Shown piece after piece: positions 27,828-42,100 of a stretch of DNA of 64,000 nucleotides; the stretch's first letter is position 1, and each line of letters starts with the position of its first letter. This DNA comes from Tilletiopsis washingtonensis. Taxonomy: Eukaryota > Basidiomycota > Exobasidiomycetes > Entylomatales. Both the position numbers and the translations under genes were made by a program. A model generated the notes under the pieces. It searched no databases and had not been told where the DNA came from. It worked only from the letters and a program-made list of their open reading frames with translations. The stretch lies in NCBI RefSeq assembly GCF_003144115.1, contig NW_020312011.1:507941-571940 (forward strand), read 5' to 3'.

Positions 27828-30800
27828 CTAGCGGCTGACCTCGAAGAAGCTGCGGATGCGCACGAGAGAGTCAGCAGACAGACTCACGGCCCCCCTCCCC
27901 TGCGTTAAAGACGGTGGCGCGCGCGCCTTCACACTCACGTCGTGAAGCGCTTGATCTTCTTGAGGCGCTGGCGGCTGGAGCGCTCCTGCGAGTGCACGTC
28001 GTCGGACGAGGCGACGCTGGGCGACGGGCGCGCCGTGGCGCTGCGGCGCTCGAGCGACGGCGCCGACGCCGGCGCCTGCGCCGAGTCGCGCGGCGTGCGG
28101 CTGCTGGGCGACGACACGTCGGCGCCGGCGAGCAGCGAGGCGTCACGCTCGCCCTCGTCGTCGCCGGAGAGGGCGGCTGCAGCAGCAGCACCACTGCGCG
28201 ACGGCGGCAGCACGGCAGCAGAGGAAGAGTCGAGCGAGACGGCACTGCCCGACGTCAGATTGCCGCTCGACGGGCGCGCCATGCTGCGCCGCGAGCTCGG
28301 CTGCCGGCGCGAGAGGCGGTTGAAGGGGCGCGACGACGACGACGTCGACGCGGGCAGGGGCGAGCGCGCCGACGACTCCTGGCGCCGCAGCATGCGGTAC
28401 GTGTCGACGACGCCGCGCGCAAAGAGATTGGCGCCCTTGCCGCCGTTGATCTCGGACTTGAGCGGCCCTTCGGCAGCGCTGCCAAGGTCCACCATGTCCC
28501 AGTCCTCATCCTCGTCGTCCGTCTCGTCGATGGTGTCGTGCGCAGGCAGACCGCCGGCCGAGAGCGCCGCGCGCGACTTGCCCGCCGCACCCGCGGACGG
28601 CAGGCCGTCGACGGAGCCGTCCGGCGTGGCACGGCCGCTGGGCCCCAGCCGCTCACGGCTCACGCCCGTCGACGTCGGCTGCGTCGAGACGGACGCGTTG
28701 GACGTCGAGCCGTCGGCACTGGCCTCGGACTCGAGATGCGCCAGGGCAGCCACAGCGGCGCGCGCAGCAGAGTCGTCGTCCTCGTCGTCGTCGTCGCTGG
28801 CCTCTGCGAGCGCCGGCGCCGGCGACGGCTCGACGGCGGCCTTGGGCGCACGCGATGCCGCCGTGCTCTCCACCACCGACGGCGCGGTGGAGGGCGCAGT
28901 GGGCGGCGCGTTGGAGCCGTCGTGTGCCTCGCTCGGGTCGCTGGAGATGATCGACGAGCGCGCCTCGGAGTCGCGGCGCCCGCGGAACGAGTAGCCGTCA
29001 AAGAGACTCTTGCCGTCGCCCGAGTCGGTCTTGCCGTGCGTGGGCGCCGCCGCGGCGCCGGCCTGCGCATCGGTGCCGTCGAGCGTCGAGGCGCTGGCAG
29101 CGGTGCGGCCGTTGCTGCTGGCGGCACCGTTGCCCGCGGCACTGCCGGCGGCGCGCCTCTGCGCCTCGGTCTCCTCAAGCGGCTCGCCGTCCTCTGCGCC
29201 ATTGACGACGGGCTGCATGTCGAGGAACGTCTCGTCGAAGTTCTGCGTGTCCGTCTCGTCGTGCGGGTCAATCGGCGGAATGTAGGGCGGAATGTAGCGC
29301 TTGTGGAAGACGTGCGGCCACTCGATCATGGAGAAGTACGGGTGGCGCTTGATGCGCGGCTCCTTCATGCGCAGCATGGGGTTGCGCTGCAGCAGGCCGC
29401 GCAGGATGCTCTTCGTGTCCTGGTCCAGCACGCGGTCGTCGGGAAAGACGAGCTCGTCGTGCAGCACACGCACGTACATGTCGGCGTGCGTGTCGGCCCA
29501 GAAGGGCGTGATGCCGGTGAGCATCTCAAAGAGCATCGTGCCGAAGCTCCACCAGTCGACCTCGTACGAGTAGGCCGCGCCCTGGATCACCTCGGGCGCC
29601 AGGTACTCGGCCGTGCCGCAGAATGTCGTCGTCACGTCGCGCTCGTCGGCCCAGCGGCTGCGCCCCGAGCGCGTGGCAAAGGCGTCGGCAGAGCCCTGTG
29701 CCGAGCCGTCGTCGGAGGCCGAGAGCCAGTGCGGCGAGTGGCCGCTGGCGCCGCTGCCCTTGCCGCCGCCGGCTCCGGCGACATGCGTCGTCGAGTGCGA
29801 GCGCGTCGGCGAGCCGGGCGGCGGCGTGGAGCTGCCGCCGCGCGTGAGGCTGCCGCGCACCGGGAACTCCTTGGACAGGCCAAAGTCGCTCAGGATAATG
29901 TGCCCGTCGGCGCCGATCAGCACATTCTCTGGCTTCAGGTCGCGGTAGATGACGCCGGCACGGTGCAGGCCCTCGACGCCCTCGACAATCTCGGCGGCGT
30001 AGAAGCGCGCGCGGTCGCGGCCCAGCCGGCCCCAGCGTGAGAGCTGCGTGGCCAGGTCGCCGCCGGGGTGGAAGTCCATGACGAGGTAGAGATTGTTCTT
30101 GTCCTGTGGCAGCAGGGGCACTCAGCGAGGCGCGCGCAAGCGGCACAGCACGCAACTCACGTGGAAGCTCCACCACAGCTTCACCACGAACGGGTCCATG
30201 ACGTCGTTTGCCATGCGCTTGAGCACCGCCTGCTCGGTGAGCGTGTGCTGCAGCTCCTGGTGCGCCAGCACGTGCCGCTTGTGGATCGACTTCATGGCAA
30301 AGAGGCCCTTGGTGGGCGCATGGCGCACGAGCAGCACCTGTGCCGCATCACGCGATGAGCTCGCCATGCATCAAGCCTGCAGCACAGGCACTCACCTTGC
30401 CCGCACAGCCCTTGCCGAGCACGCGGATCATCTCAAAGTCGTCGACTGTCACCTTGTCCTCCTCCTTGCGGCGCTCGCGTCTCCGCTGGCGACGCTTCTT
30501 GCTCGCCTCGTCCTTTGCCTCCTTATCAGCAGCGGCAGCGGCAGCAGCGGCAGCGTCGCTCTTGTCGCCGTGCTCCTCCGGGATGTTGGCAAAGCTGGTA
30601 TTCTTGCGGCTCAGCTCGCGCTCCTCGCGCTTGGCCTCGAGCTGCGCCTGGCGCTCCGGGTCGACGGACGTGGAGCGCGACGGCACGTCGGGCCGGATGC
30701 TGCCGCCGGCGTTGGAGTAGCTGTGCGACGTGCTGCGGCCCGAGGCGCTGCGGCTCTCATCGTCGGTGCGCGCCTCGCCATCGCCGTCGCCGTCGCCATC

Positions 30801-31874
30801 CTCGCCCACATCTGACGGCGACGGCGGGCGCGCCACGTTGGTGTTCGTCGGCGCCACGCTGGCACGCACATGCTCCGCCACGTCGGAGCGCACCTTGCGC
30901 ACGCGCCGCTCGACGCGCACTGACTGCAGGTCGTCGCTGCCCACACGCACGAAGCGCCGCCAAGCCTTGTGCTGCCGCACGGCCGAGTGGTTGGACAGCG
31001 TCGTGAGGTAGTTAGCCAGCAGCTTCGTCGTCGCCTGCTGCGGTTCTGTGGTGGGAGGCGGGTACTCGGACGCCGGCGAGCCCGACAGACTGGCCGTCAG
31101 CGGCGCCAGCGGCTGGCGCGTCGCGCTGGGTGCGATGAGGCTGCCACTCGACTCGGATGAGGGCGTAGCGACGGGTCCGACGGACGCCGAGCTGGCCGAC
31201 GGCTTGACGGCCGCCTGCTGCTGCTGCTGCTGCGACGAGCGCTCCTTGCGGTGGCCGCCGGGGCTGAGCGTGCGCGAGATGGTCTGCAGCAGCCGGCGGC
31301 TCGCCTGTGCGGGCGCGGCGGCCTGCGCCGGCGGCAGCGGCAGCGTCGGCAGGCCGGGCAAGCCACGCAGCGTGCCGGGCGCGAGGCCGTCGCGCAGCTT
31401 GACGTCCAGCTCGGCCAGCTCGACGACGGTGCGCACGAGGGTGAGGTTGTGCGTGGGCGTCGTGACGTAGAGGGTGTAGGCCGGCAGCGGCGCCGGCGCC
31501 ACGCCGTTGCTGCCCTTTGAGCTGCGCCGCCGCGAGCTTGGGCGGCCGCCGGCCACGGGCGGCGTGGGCGAGGCGGCGGCCTTGTCGCGCGCCTCGGCCA
31601 CGCTCACCGACCACGGCCCATCCTCGCGCCCCACCGTCGGCGGCGCCGTGGGTGCGCCGTTGGCGGGCGCGGCGCTGCTGCTGCCGCTCGCGCTGCCGCC
31701 AGTGAGGGCGGCATCAAAGAGGCCGAGCACCGAGGCGCGCTTCGACGGGCTGGCGCCGGCGCCGGCGACGGAGCCGGAGCTGCGTGCGGCGCCGAGGGTG
31801 CTGAAGCGCTTCTGCATCGGCGGCGTCGCGGCGGCGCCGAGCGTGGCCGCGGCGGTGGTGGTGGCCGAGGGCAT
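27828..31874 (-). CDS. AGC-family Ser/Thr kinase with N-terminal PX-like domain
   Basis: Four exons (30396-31874, 30161-30337, 27939-30103, 27828-27849) give exactly 1,280 residues. After a disordered leader, residues about 130-320 resemble a phosphoinositide-binding PX domain (YTLYVTTPTHNLTLVRTVVE, LPGLPTLPLPP, and LLANYLTTLSNH). The kinase domain at about 482-810 shows GKGCAGKV, the VAIK-like Lys in FAMKSIHKRH, catalytic YRDLKPEN, DFG, CGTAEYLAPE and the AGC-style DWWSFGTMLFEML. A Ser/Gly-rich insert of nearly 80 residues separates DFG from the activation threonines (TTTFCGT). The roughly 450-residue tail is Ser/Ala/Asp-rich and probably disordered. A final 22 nt exon gives the C-terminus TFFEVSR. 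It is SGK/Ypk/S6K-like; the substrate and signal are unknown. Confidence 0.85.
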
Positions 31875-33754
31875 GCCGGGCAGCCGCGACAGAGGGCAGC
31901 GGGGTGCCGCAGACGCTCAGCACGCGAGGTGCGGCGCGCACTGGAGGTGCGCGGTTGGCTGGTGGGCGTGCGAGGTGAGGGCGAGATGAGCGGGCAGAGG
32001 CGCGAGGCGGCGTGAGGCGAGCTGCGGCCGAGGCTGCGGTGCGCGCCGCGGTGCCAGGCGAGATGGGGTGCGCCGAGCAGCAGCGGGAGCGCAGGCCGGC
32101 GAGCAGGCGCAGGCGGATGCGAGAGGAGCGAGGCGCAATGTGACGGGCTGGATGCGAGGCGAGGCGGAGCAGAGAGAGGTGAGATGTGAGGTGGATGAGA
32201 GCGAGCAAGACGGCGCAGTGCTGCGCTCCCAGAGGCGGCACCGCACGCACGCCGCATAGGAGCTCGCCTGCGCTGGCGCTGCGGTGCTGCTGGCTGGCGC
32301 ACGCCCGGCGCTGCAGGCTGCCGCGCTGGCGGCGCGCCGCCTGCCACCTTCACGCGCCTCGCGCTGCACCCGCACGCCGCGAGCGTGCCCCATGCGCGCG
32401 GCGCGCGGAGCCAAAATCTCGCCCGCCCTCGCCGAAAGGAGCACGCCTGTCAGAGGGCCGCACAGCTCAAGCCAGCGCTGCTGTAGCGATGCCAGAGCAC
32501 ATCGGCCTCGCAGAGCGATGCTCAAGCTCGCGCAAGTCCAGTGTGTAATAAGAAGCGCCGGCGGTGAGCAGCGACGAGCCACCAGCGCGCAAGAGGCAGA
32601 GCGCGGAGCATGGCCGCATGCGCCGCGGTGCGCGGGCGGCGGCAGCACAACAGCCGAGACCCTTGCTCGGCTCCTGCCTGGCGGCTGCCGCCTGCGGCCA
32701 TTTCACGCCCGCCCCGCACCGCCCGCCGCCGCCGCCGATGTGCATCTCTCCGACGACCGAGGTTGTGGCGCTACGATGCACACATCCCATGGTCGTCTCG
32801 GGGGCGGCACAGCGGAACTTGTGCCGCAGCAGATGCAGTCGCTCAGCAGCGAGAGCTCGCAGTTCAGCGATAGGGCTCGATGCAGGTGCGAGAGTGCCAC
32901 AGCCGACGTCTTTCCTCGGCCAACCCAAGGGGCGCCGTAGGAGCGAGCCACGTGCGCCATCCACCGTCGCGTCGCTCGCTCGTACTGCGTGAAGAGGCCG
33001 CGATGGCCATGCCTGTGGCCCAGCTTTGTTCGCTCGCGCTTCGCTGCACGCAGCATGCGGGCAGCCGTTGTGTCCGGGAAGCTGGCCGCCTCGAGGCGTG
33101 AATGCGTGGCCGCCAAGGCCCGTGCAGCCGACTGCAGCGGGCAGGCACAGCAGGCAGGAAAGGGGGGGCCGTGCAGATGCAAGCTGCGTCCGACATGGTC
33201 CATGCGCATATAAGTATGCTGCAAACTGCGGCCTCTTGTGCCCGACGCTGGCGAGACGCCGTGCGAGTCTGGCATGTCGCTGGCGATGGAGAAGCGATGA
33301 GACTCGACTGCGGGCAGCCAGGCTCTCCCGCGCCTCGGCCCCACGACTCATGTGCTACTCTACTTGCTCGCCGCTCACGCTACTGAAGACTTTTGAGAGA
33401 CTCGTCGTCATTGGCGGCCGAAGCTGTAGGGGTTCAGGAACTGAGACGGGAGACGCGCGCGGGCCAGATCACATTCGGAACACGAGGGGAGTTAGGGGGT
33501 TGGGGGAGCGAACCGGGGAGGAATGAGAGGGGGGGGCGGAGAGATGGCATGGAGTGTGAGGGTGTGTGCACAAAGGCACGTCAGCGCGCTGAGTGCGCAG
33601 AGAGATGTCTGTATAAAAGGGAGAGATTGGAGAGGTGTGCCAAGAGCCAGCCGCACGCCGGGCTTCTGCCACACGCTGCAGCGGCTGGGAGACGCGCAGG
33701 ACGCTGCAAGCATGACCCCGTCGGAAGACCAGAAGCAGAAGACGCGCGACCAGC
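31875..33754. other. 1.9 kb region upstream of the kinase, downstream of GFA1
   Basis: It should contain the kinase promoter and the GFA1 3' region. Open frames such as 32467-33351 (minus) carry no recognisable domain. AT-rich exceptions are CATATAAG near 33206-33213 and TATAAAAGGG at 33612-33621, both best read on the + strand. Confidence 0.5.
33612..33621 (+). promoter_or_regulatory. TATA box antisense to the GFA1 3' end
   Basis: TATAAAAGGG is a textbook TATA box, rare in such GC-rich DNA. It points towards the GFA1 stop (33755), so a transcript from it would be antisense to GFA1. It could instead be an accidental or 3'-processing element. Confidence 0.3.
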
Positions 33755-36661
<2,907 letters not shown>

Positions 36662-36704
36662 CGTGGAGAGGAGCGAGAGAGAGCAGAGACTGGAGGGTGC
36701 ACGG

Positions 36705-36706
<2 letters not shown>

Positions 36707-36740
<34 letters not shown>
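36707..36740. repeat. (GT)17 microsatellite in the GFA1 leader
   Basis: Seventeen GT units on the + strand, i.e. (AC)17 in the GFA1 sense strand, 46-79 bp before its ATG. This is likely 5' UTR or core promoter. Confidence 0.9.
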
Positions 36741-36743
<3 letters not shown>

Positions 36744-38872
36744 GGCTCGGAGTGCGCGGCGGCGTGTGCGGGCAGACACGGAGCTGGTCCGGCGAGAGGA
36801 GGAGGCTAGGGCTGCGGTGCGAGGTGCGGCAGCAGTAGCGAGCGTGGGGGAGTGTGAGGGTGCACCGAGGTGGAGCAGGGAGCAGCGAGGAGGTGGTGGA
36901 GCAGAGACGAGGCGGTGCGTGCGGCTGTCGAGGGTGCAGCGCTGCCGGTGCTGTGTGCTGCTGCGAGCGTGCTGCTGCACCTGTTGCTCTCTCGCTTGGT
37001 GCGCGCCTCGAGCTCGACGCCGGCCGCGGTTCGGCATGCCGCGCGCTGGCCCCTCTCTGCACGCACTGGCAGCGGGCTGTGCTGCGCGCGCGCTGCCTCG
37101 GCGCCTGTTCCGCTGGCCGCGCCCCGTGCGTCGCAGCGCCCGGCGCGCCAGAGCGCAGGGTGCAGCCCAGGCGGGCCGCCTGTCTCCTCTCCGCTGCACG
37201 GTGCGTGCGCCGCGCCTAAACGCAGACGCGCGCCGGAGCGCCGCGGCGCAGCGAGAGCCTCAGCGCAGATCAAGGGGCTCGCCTCGGCTCGTCCTCGCTG
37301 CTGGTGCTGCTGCGATCCTCTGCGTCTGCGCTGGCGGCCGCGCTCATGACTCGCCTGTCGCGACTCGCGCCCCGTCAAACAGCGCAGGCGGCAGCACCTC
37401 GGCGCCGAGCTGCGGTGGCGCTGTGCATCGCATCGCACGCATGAGCATGACGCAGCGCTGCGCCCTCGACCGGGCTCGCGCGGCGCTCGAGCCTATCAAG
37501 CGAAGCTGGTGCCGCACACACAACACGCATCCCCTTGAGCAAGACGCGCACGCGCGACGACGCCCGGCGAGGCTGCGTGCTGCATTCTGCTGGTCTGCAG
37601 CGCTGCAGCGTTCGAAACAGACGTTGGTGCTGTGTGTGCTGTCCGCTCGCTCGCACCAGCACCAGCTCGCCGACAGCTGCGCCTGTTCGCCAGGGCGCGT
37701 GCCTCGCCGCAACGGCTCCTCCCCAACCGGCGGCAAGCGCAGAGCGGCCGCGACGGCTATCTTAAGCCATCTCGCAGAGCCGAGCATGAGAGCGAGATGC
37801 TCTTCTCCGCCTGTGACTCGACGTCCAGAAGGCGCCCTCGCAGCTCCGAGGAAAGGGAGCGGGAGAGGCGACCATCACCAAGCCGGCGGAACGCCGGCCC
37901 GGCGCTGCGCGCGTGGCGCCGTCGCAGCGTGATGAGGCTGTGCTGTCTTTGGACATCTGCCTCAACATGCGGACCGGCTGCTCACCAGCCACATGCCATC
38001 GCCCGGCTTCATGCCTGGAAGCGTACGAGCCGAGATGTCCGGCAGACGCACGCTAGGCACCGCTGCGGGTCGTCGATCCTTGCCAAGACAGGAGGGATTA
38101 GGCGGGGCTCTGTGTGTCGCACTACACAGCTGATGCATGGGTGCCGCTGGACTCCTTTCGATGCTCTCCCTGCACATCGACGTTTCACTCTCAGTTCTGG
38201 CCACCCAGTCTGTCCGCAGCGCGCTGCGTGGCCCTGATGGCCAGCTACGCATGCAGATGCTGACGGGCACAGACAGCAGCTGCAGCGCTGCTGAGCGCTG
38301 GCGGCTGCACGTGTGCAGCCGGTATGGGCAGCTCAACGGCTTGCTCTGACGCCGTGCAAGACGCCGTCTGTCTCCACAGCCGTGCCTGTGACGATAAGGG
38401 CTCAGCGGACACCTGACGCATCACGAGGTCAAGCGCTGAGCGCTCTTGTCGAAGAGGGCAGCGCAGCGACGACATCCGAGTCAGAGTAAGAGAGCCTGGG
38501 TGTCGCTCAGAGGCGCGCGGCGCGCCCCACGGGGTGACTCTGCACACCCGGCGCACGCCCCTCCGATGCGGACCCTTGTGCGAGCCGCGGCATCTCTCCG
38601 GCGTTCGCTGCAGCGAAGCGAGGCTGCGTGCGTGCTGCTCGGCACCGAGACGGCCGGCTGAATCGAGAGAGCGGCCCATCGAGGCCTCCGAGGGGTCTGG
38701 TCATGTGCAGGCGCACGAGTCAGGCCGCGGCACGGTTTTGAGAGGAGCCGCGGCTGTGAGCACGCGATGGGCGAGATGGAGCAAGCATGCCCCGCGCGCC
38801 GCCGCGGCACGCCGCGAGCCGTGCGCCCGCAAGCGGCCATGCTCATGCTCCTGCCCAGGGGCCGCCGGCTCT

Positions 38873-38884
38873 CTTAAGCGCCGC
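38873..38884 (+). promoter_or_regulatory. CTTAAG core element upstream of the GMC gene
   Basis: CTTAAGCGCCGC lies 52-63 bp before the ATG at 38936 and is identical to the element before the C2H2-factor gene. Confidence 0.4.
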
Positions 38885-38935
38885 GTCGCCGCCTCGGCCT
38901 TCCTTCTCGCCCACACCCGCAACACTCGCCGCACC

Positions 38936-41030
38936 ATGGCCATCTCGCACAAGAAGCCTGCGCCCGCCGACGCCGTGCACGGCCAGACGACCGAGGCGCA
39001 CCCCAAGGCGCCGCACGCCAACACGCCCGCGCCCGCGCCCACGGCGCGCCAGCGCCTCGCCGGCCTGGCGAGCCACCTGCTGCCGCAGGGCAACACCGAG
39101 TTTGACTATGTCATCGTGAGTGGGCGCGTGTGCGGTGCGGGCTGCGCGTCGTCGCTGACCGCCGTGTGTCTCTCGCGCGCTGCCGCAGGTTGGTGGAGGG
39201 TGAGGCTGCTCTGCGTGTGAGGCGCGCGCGCACCGCCCATGCTGACGGCACTCGCAGCACCGCCGGCGCAGTCCTGGCGAACCGCCTGACGCAGGACAAG
39301 AACGTCTCGGTTGCCGTCATCGAGGGTGGGCCGAGCGACGTGGGCATGGATGTGTGAGTCGCGCTGGCGAAGCGCCTCTCACGCCCCCACTGCCTCGCTT
39401 ACGCATATCGCCAGCGTGCTGGACCTGAGCCGCTGGCTCGAGCTGCTCGGCTCCGAGCTCGACTACGACTATCCCACGACAGAGCAGCCGATGGGCAACT
39501 CGCACATCCGCCACAGCCGCGCGCGTGTCCTTGGCGGCTGGTGAGTCGCCACGCGCACGCACAGCACGACAAGGCAACCCCGCTGACGCTGCGCGCAGCT
39601 CGAGCCACAACACGCTGATCAGCTTCCGGCCGTTCAACGAGGACCTCGACCTGTGGGCGCGCGAGTTTGGCTGCCCCTCGTGGTCCGCACACCGGCTGCA
39701 GCCGTACGGCGACCGCATCAAGCTCAACACGCTGCCCGTGGCGCACCAGCAGCGCAACCACGTCGTCAAGGACTGGGTGGCGGCCTCGAGCAGCGCCACG
39801 GGCGCACCCGTCATCGACGACTTCAATGCACAGATCGTCCATCGCGGCGGCTTCTCCTCGGGCGTGGGCTTCTTCAACATCTCCTACGACCCGCACACGG
39901 GCCAGCGCAGCTCGGCGTCGACGGCGTACCTGCACGACATTATGCCGCACGGGCCGCACCGCCGCAACAACCTGCACCTCTTCCTCGAGACGTGGGCGAA
40001 CCGGATTGTCTTTGACGAGCAGGAGCCGCTGCACGCGCGCGGCGTCGCCGTCACGACGCGCGCCGGCCTCTCCAAGACGCTGACGGCGCGGCGCGAGGTG
40101 ATTCTGTGTGCCGGCGCCATCGACACGCCGCGCCTCATGCTGCACTCCGGCCTCGGACCGCGCGCCGAGCTGGAGGCGCTGGGCCTGCCGTGCCGCAAGG
40201 ACCTGCCGGGCGTGGGCGAGAACCTCATCGACCACCCCGAGAGCATCTGGATGGCCGAGACGCGCGACACGCCGCCCGAGACGGTGATGAGCTCCGACGC
40301 GGGCCTCTTCCTGCGCGTGCTGCCCAGCAGCGCCGAGCCGTGGACCGTGATGAAGGAGGAGATTGCGCGCATCCCAGACCTCATGTTCCACGTGAGTCGA
40401 TGTGACGTGAGCCGCTGCAGCTGGTGCCTCCGCTGATGTCCTGCACAGATCTACCAGGTGCCGTTCGCCGACAACACGGAGCGCATGGGCTACCCGCGCC
40501 CGCAGAATGCCATCTGCATGACGCCCAACATTCCGCGCTCGCAGTGCAAGGGCAAGCTCTCGCTGGCGTCTGCCGACCCGGCGGAGAAGCCGCTGCTGAA
40601 CTTCCGCTACTTTGAGGATGCGCACGGCTACGACGCACGCATCCTCGTCGAGGGCATCAAGATTGCGCGGCGCATTGCACAGACGAGCCCGTTCAAGGAG
40701 CACGTGGTGCGCGAGATTGCTCCCGGGCCCAACGTGCAGACGGACGAGGAGATCAGCGAGTACGCCCGGCGCGCCGCCCACACCGTCTACCACCCGGCCG
40801 GCACGTGCCGCATGGGCACGCCCGCCGACGACGCGCTCGTCGTGGTGGATGAGCGCGACCTGCGCGTCGTGGGCACGCGCGGCCTCGTCGTGTGCGACGC
40901 CTCGCTCATGCCGCTGCTGCCGACGGTCAATCCCATGCTCACCGTGCTTGCCGTCGCCGAGCGCGCCGCCGACCTGCTCGCCGACGAGGCGTACGGCCAC
41001 GCGCGCGAGCTCCCGTCGTGGAGCGAGTAG
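38936..41030 (+). CDS. GMC-family FAD oxidoreductase
   Basis: Six exons (38936-39115, 39189-39199, 39258-39353, 39415-39540, 39599-40391, 40449-41030) encode exactly 595 residues. The Rossmann entry DYVIVGGGTAGAVLANRL is built by joining an 11 nt microexon that supplies the glycine loop. Downstream are GGCSSHNTLISF (substrate-cap region), the GMC signature REVILCAGAIDTPRLMLHSG, and the catalytic pair as His in YHPAGTCRMG and Asn in NPMLTVLAVAERAADLL. The family oxidises alcohols, choline or aldehydes using FAD; this member is closest in style to choline dehydrogenase-like fungal GMCs, but the substrate is not determinable. A 55-residue Pro/Ala-rich leader precedes the FAD domain without a clear secretion signal. 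It is convergent with HAM1, 160 bp away. Confidence 0.92.
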
Positions 41031-41190
41031 GCGCGGCGCCTCTCTGCCCTCCACGCGCATCCACTGTCCCACTGCTTCCCTCTTGCCTTTGCTCTCCCTG
41101 GCCCTGCTCCACTCAGCCATGCCCCCTGTACCAGTCACGCTCTAGACGAGGACCCGCGGCTCTATATTTGCATGCCTTCAGCTATCCTGT

Positions 41191-42100
41191 CTATGCTGCG
41201 TCTGCGCTCTCTGCGCCGAGGCCGACGAGGTACTCCTGCAGCTTGGCGAGGGCCTTGTATCGGTGCGAGAGCTAGCGAGAGCAGGTGAGCGTCTTGCACC
41301 TGCACACACTCCTCCGCCGCGCCATGCTACGCACGGCATTCTTCTCGGCCATCTGCATCTCGGCGTACGTCTTGCCCGTGCCGTCAATCTCCAGGATGGG
41401 ATCCCAGCCAAAGTTGGCGGGCCCGCGCGCGGGCACAATAAGCCCCGCCGTGCGGCCCTCGAAGAGCAGCACGGGCTGGCCCGCGCCGGCGCTGTAGGCA
41501 AACGTGCAGATGGCGTGGGCGGACTTGTCGGCGAAGCCGGCGAGCAGCTTGTTGAGGCCTGTGCAGGCGCGTGAGAGATGTGCGAGGTGTGCGGCAAGCG
41601 AGCGGAGCAGCACTTGCCGTCATGGCCCAGCGTGCCGAGGAAGTCCTTGATGTACGGCCCGGGCAGGCCGCCGAGCGCCGTGAAGCCGAGCGCCGTGTCC
41701 TCGGTGATGACTGGAGCGTTGAGCTAAGGGAGCTGGCGGCGTCAGACGGCGTAGTTAAGCCTCGGCTTGACGGCGCCGGCCACTACTTACCTGCGCTGCC
41801 GCAGCCGCACACTTGGCGCGTGCCACGTCGGCCGTCGTGCCCTGCACCTCGGGCACTGCGGGAACGAGCAGGTCAGCCGGGCCATGCCCGCACGCCGCGG
41901 CATCGGAGCGCGCCGCACCGTCGAGCGCCTGGTTGACGAGCGCAAAGGGAAAGTTGGGCGAGGCGGCGAGGATGGCGCGCACCTCGTTGAGCCTGCACGC
42001 CACGCAAGGTGCATCAGCATGCGCGCCTGCCGCCAGGTGCCGCGGCGCCGACGCACTTGTTGGCGTTGCCCGTGACGAAGGTGATGGTGCGCTGCGACAT
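41191..42100 (-). CDS. HAM1: Inosine triphosphate pyrophosphatase (HAM1/ITPA)
   Basis: Six exons (42057-42100, 41919-41992, 41791-41855, 41618-41723, 41335-41558, 41191-41271) give exactly 197 residues, normal for the family. It hydrolyses ITP, dITP and XTP to monophosphates, keeping deaminated purines out of nucleic acids. Diagnostic blocks are [13 protein letters not shown] at the N-terminus, [52 protein letters not shown] and the C-terminal SHRYKAL. The intron after GHDG uses a GCAAGT donor (41617-41612) with CAG acceptor; only this GC-AG splice gives the conserved LGHDGLNKLL and keeps frame. The start at 42100 gives the expected [12 protein letters not shown]. Confidence 0.93.

Larger units (their letters stand above)
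36662..38935. promoter_or_regulatory. 2.3 kb divergent spacer, GFA1 / GMC oxidoreductase
   Basis: No recognisable coding exon occurs on either strand. It contains the (GT)17 tract next to GFA1 and a CTTAAG element next to the GMC gene. The middle part is featureless GC-rich DNA with chance open frames. Confidence 0.55.

Noticed and set aside
33505-33517. Possible tRNA B-box (GGTTCGCTCCC on the minus strand)
   Set aside because: The flanking T-stem cannot pair and no A-box lies at the right distance; no tRNA fold is possible.
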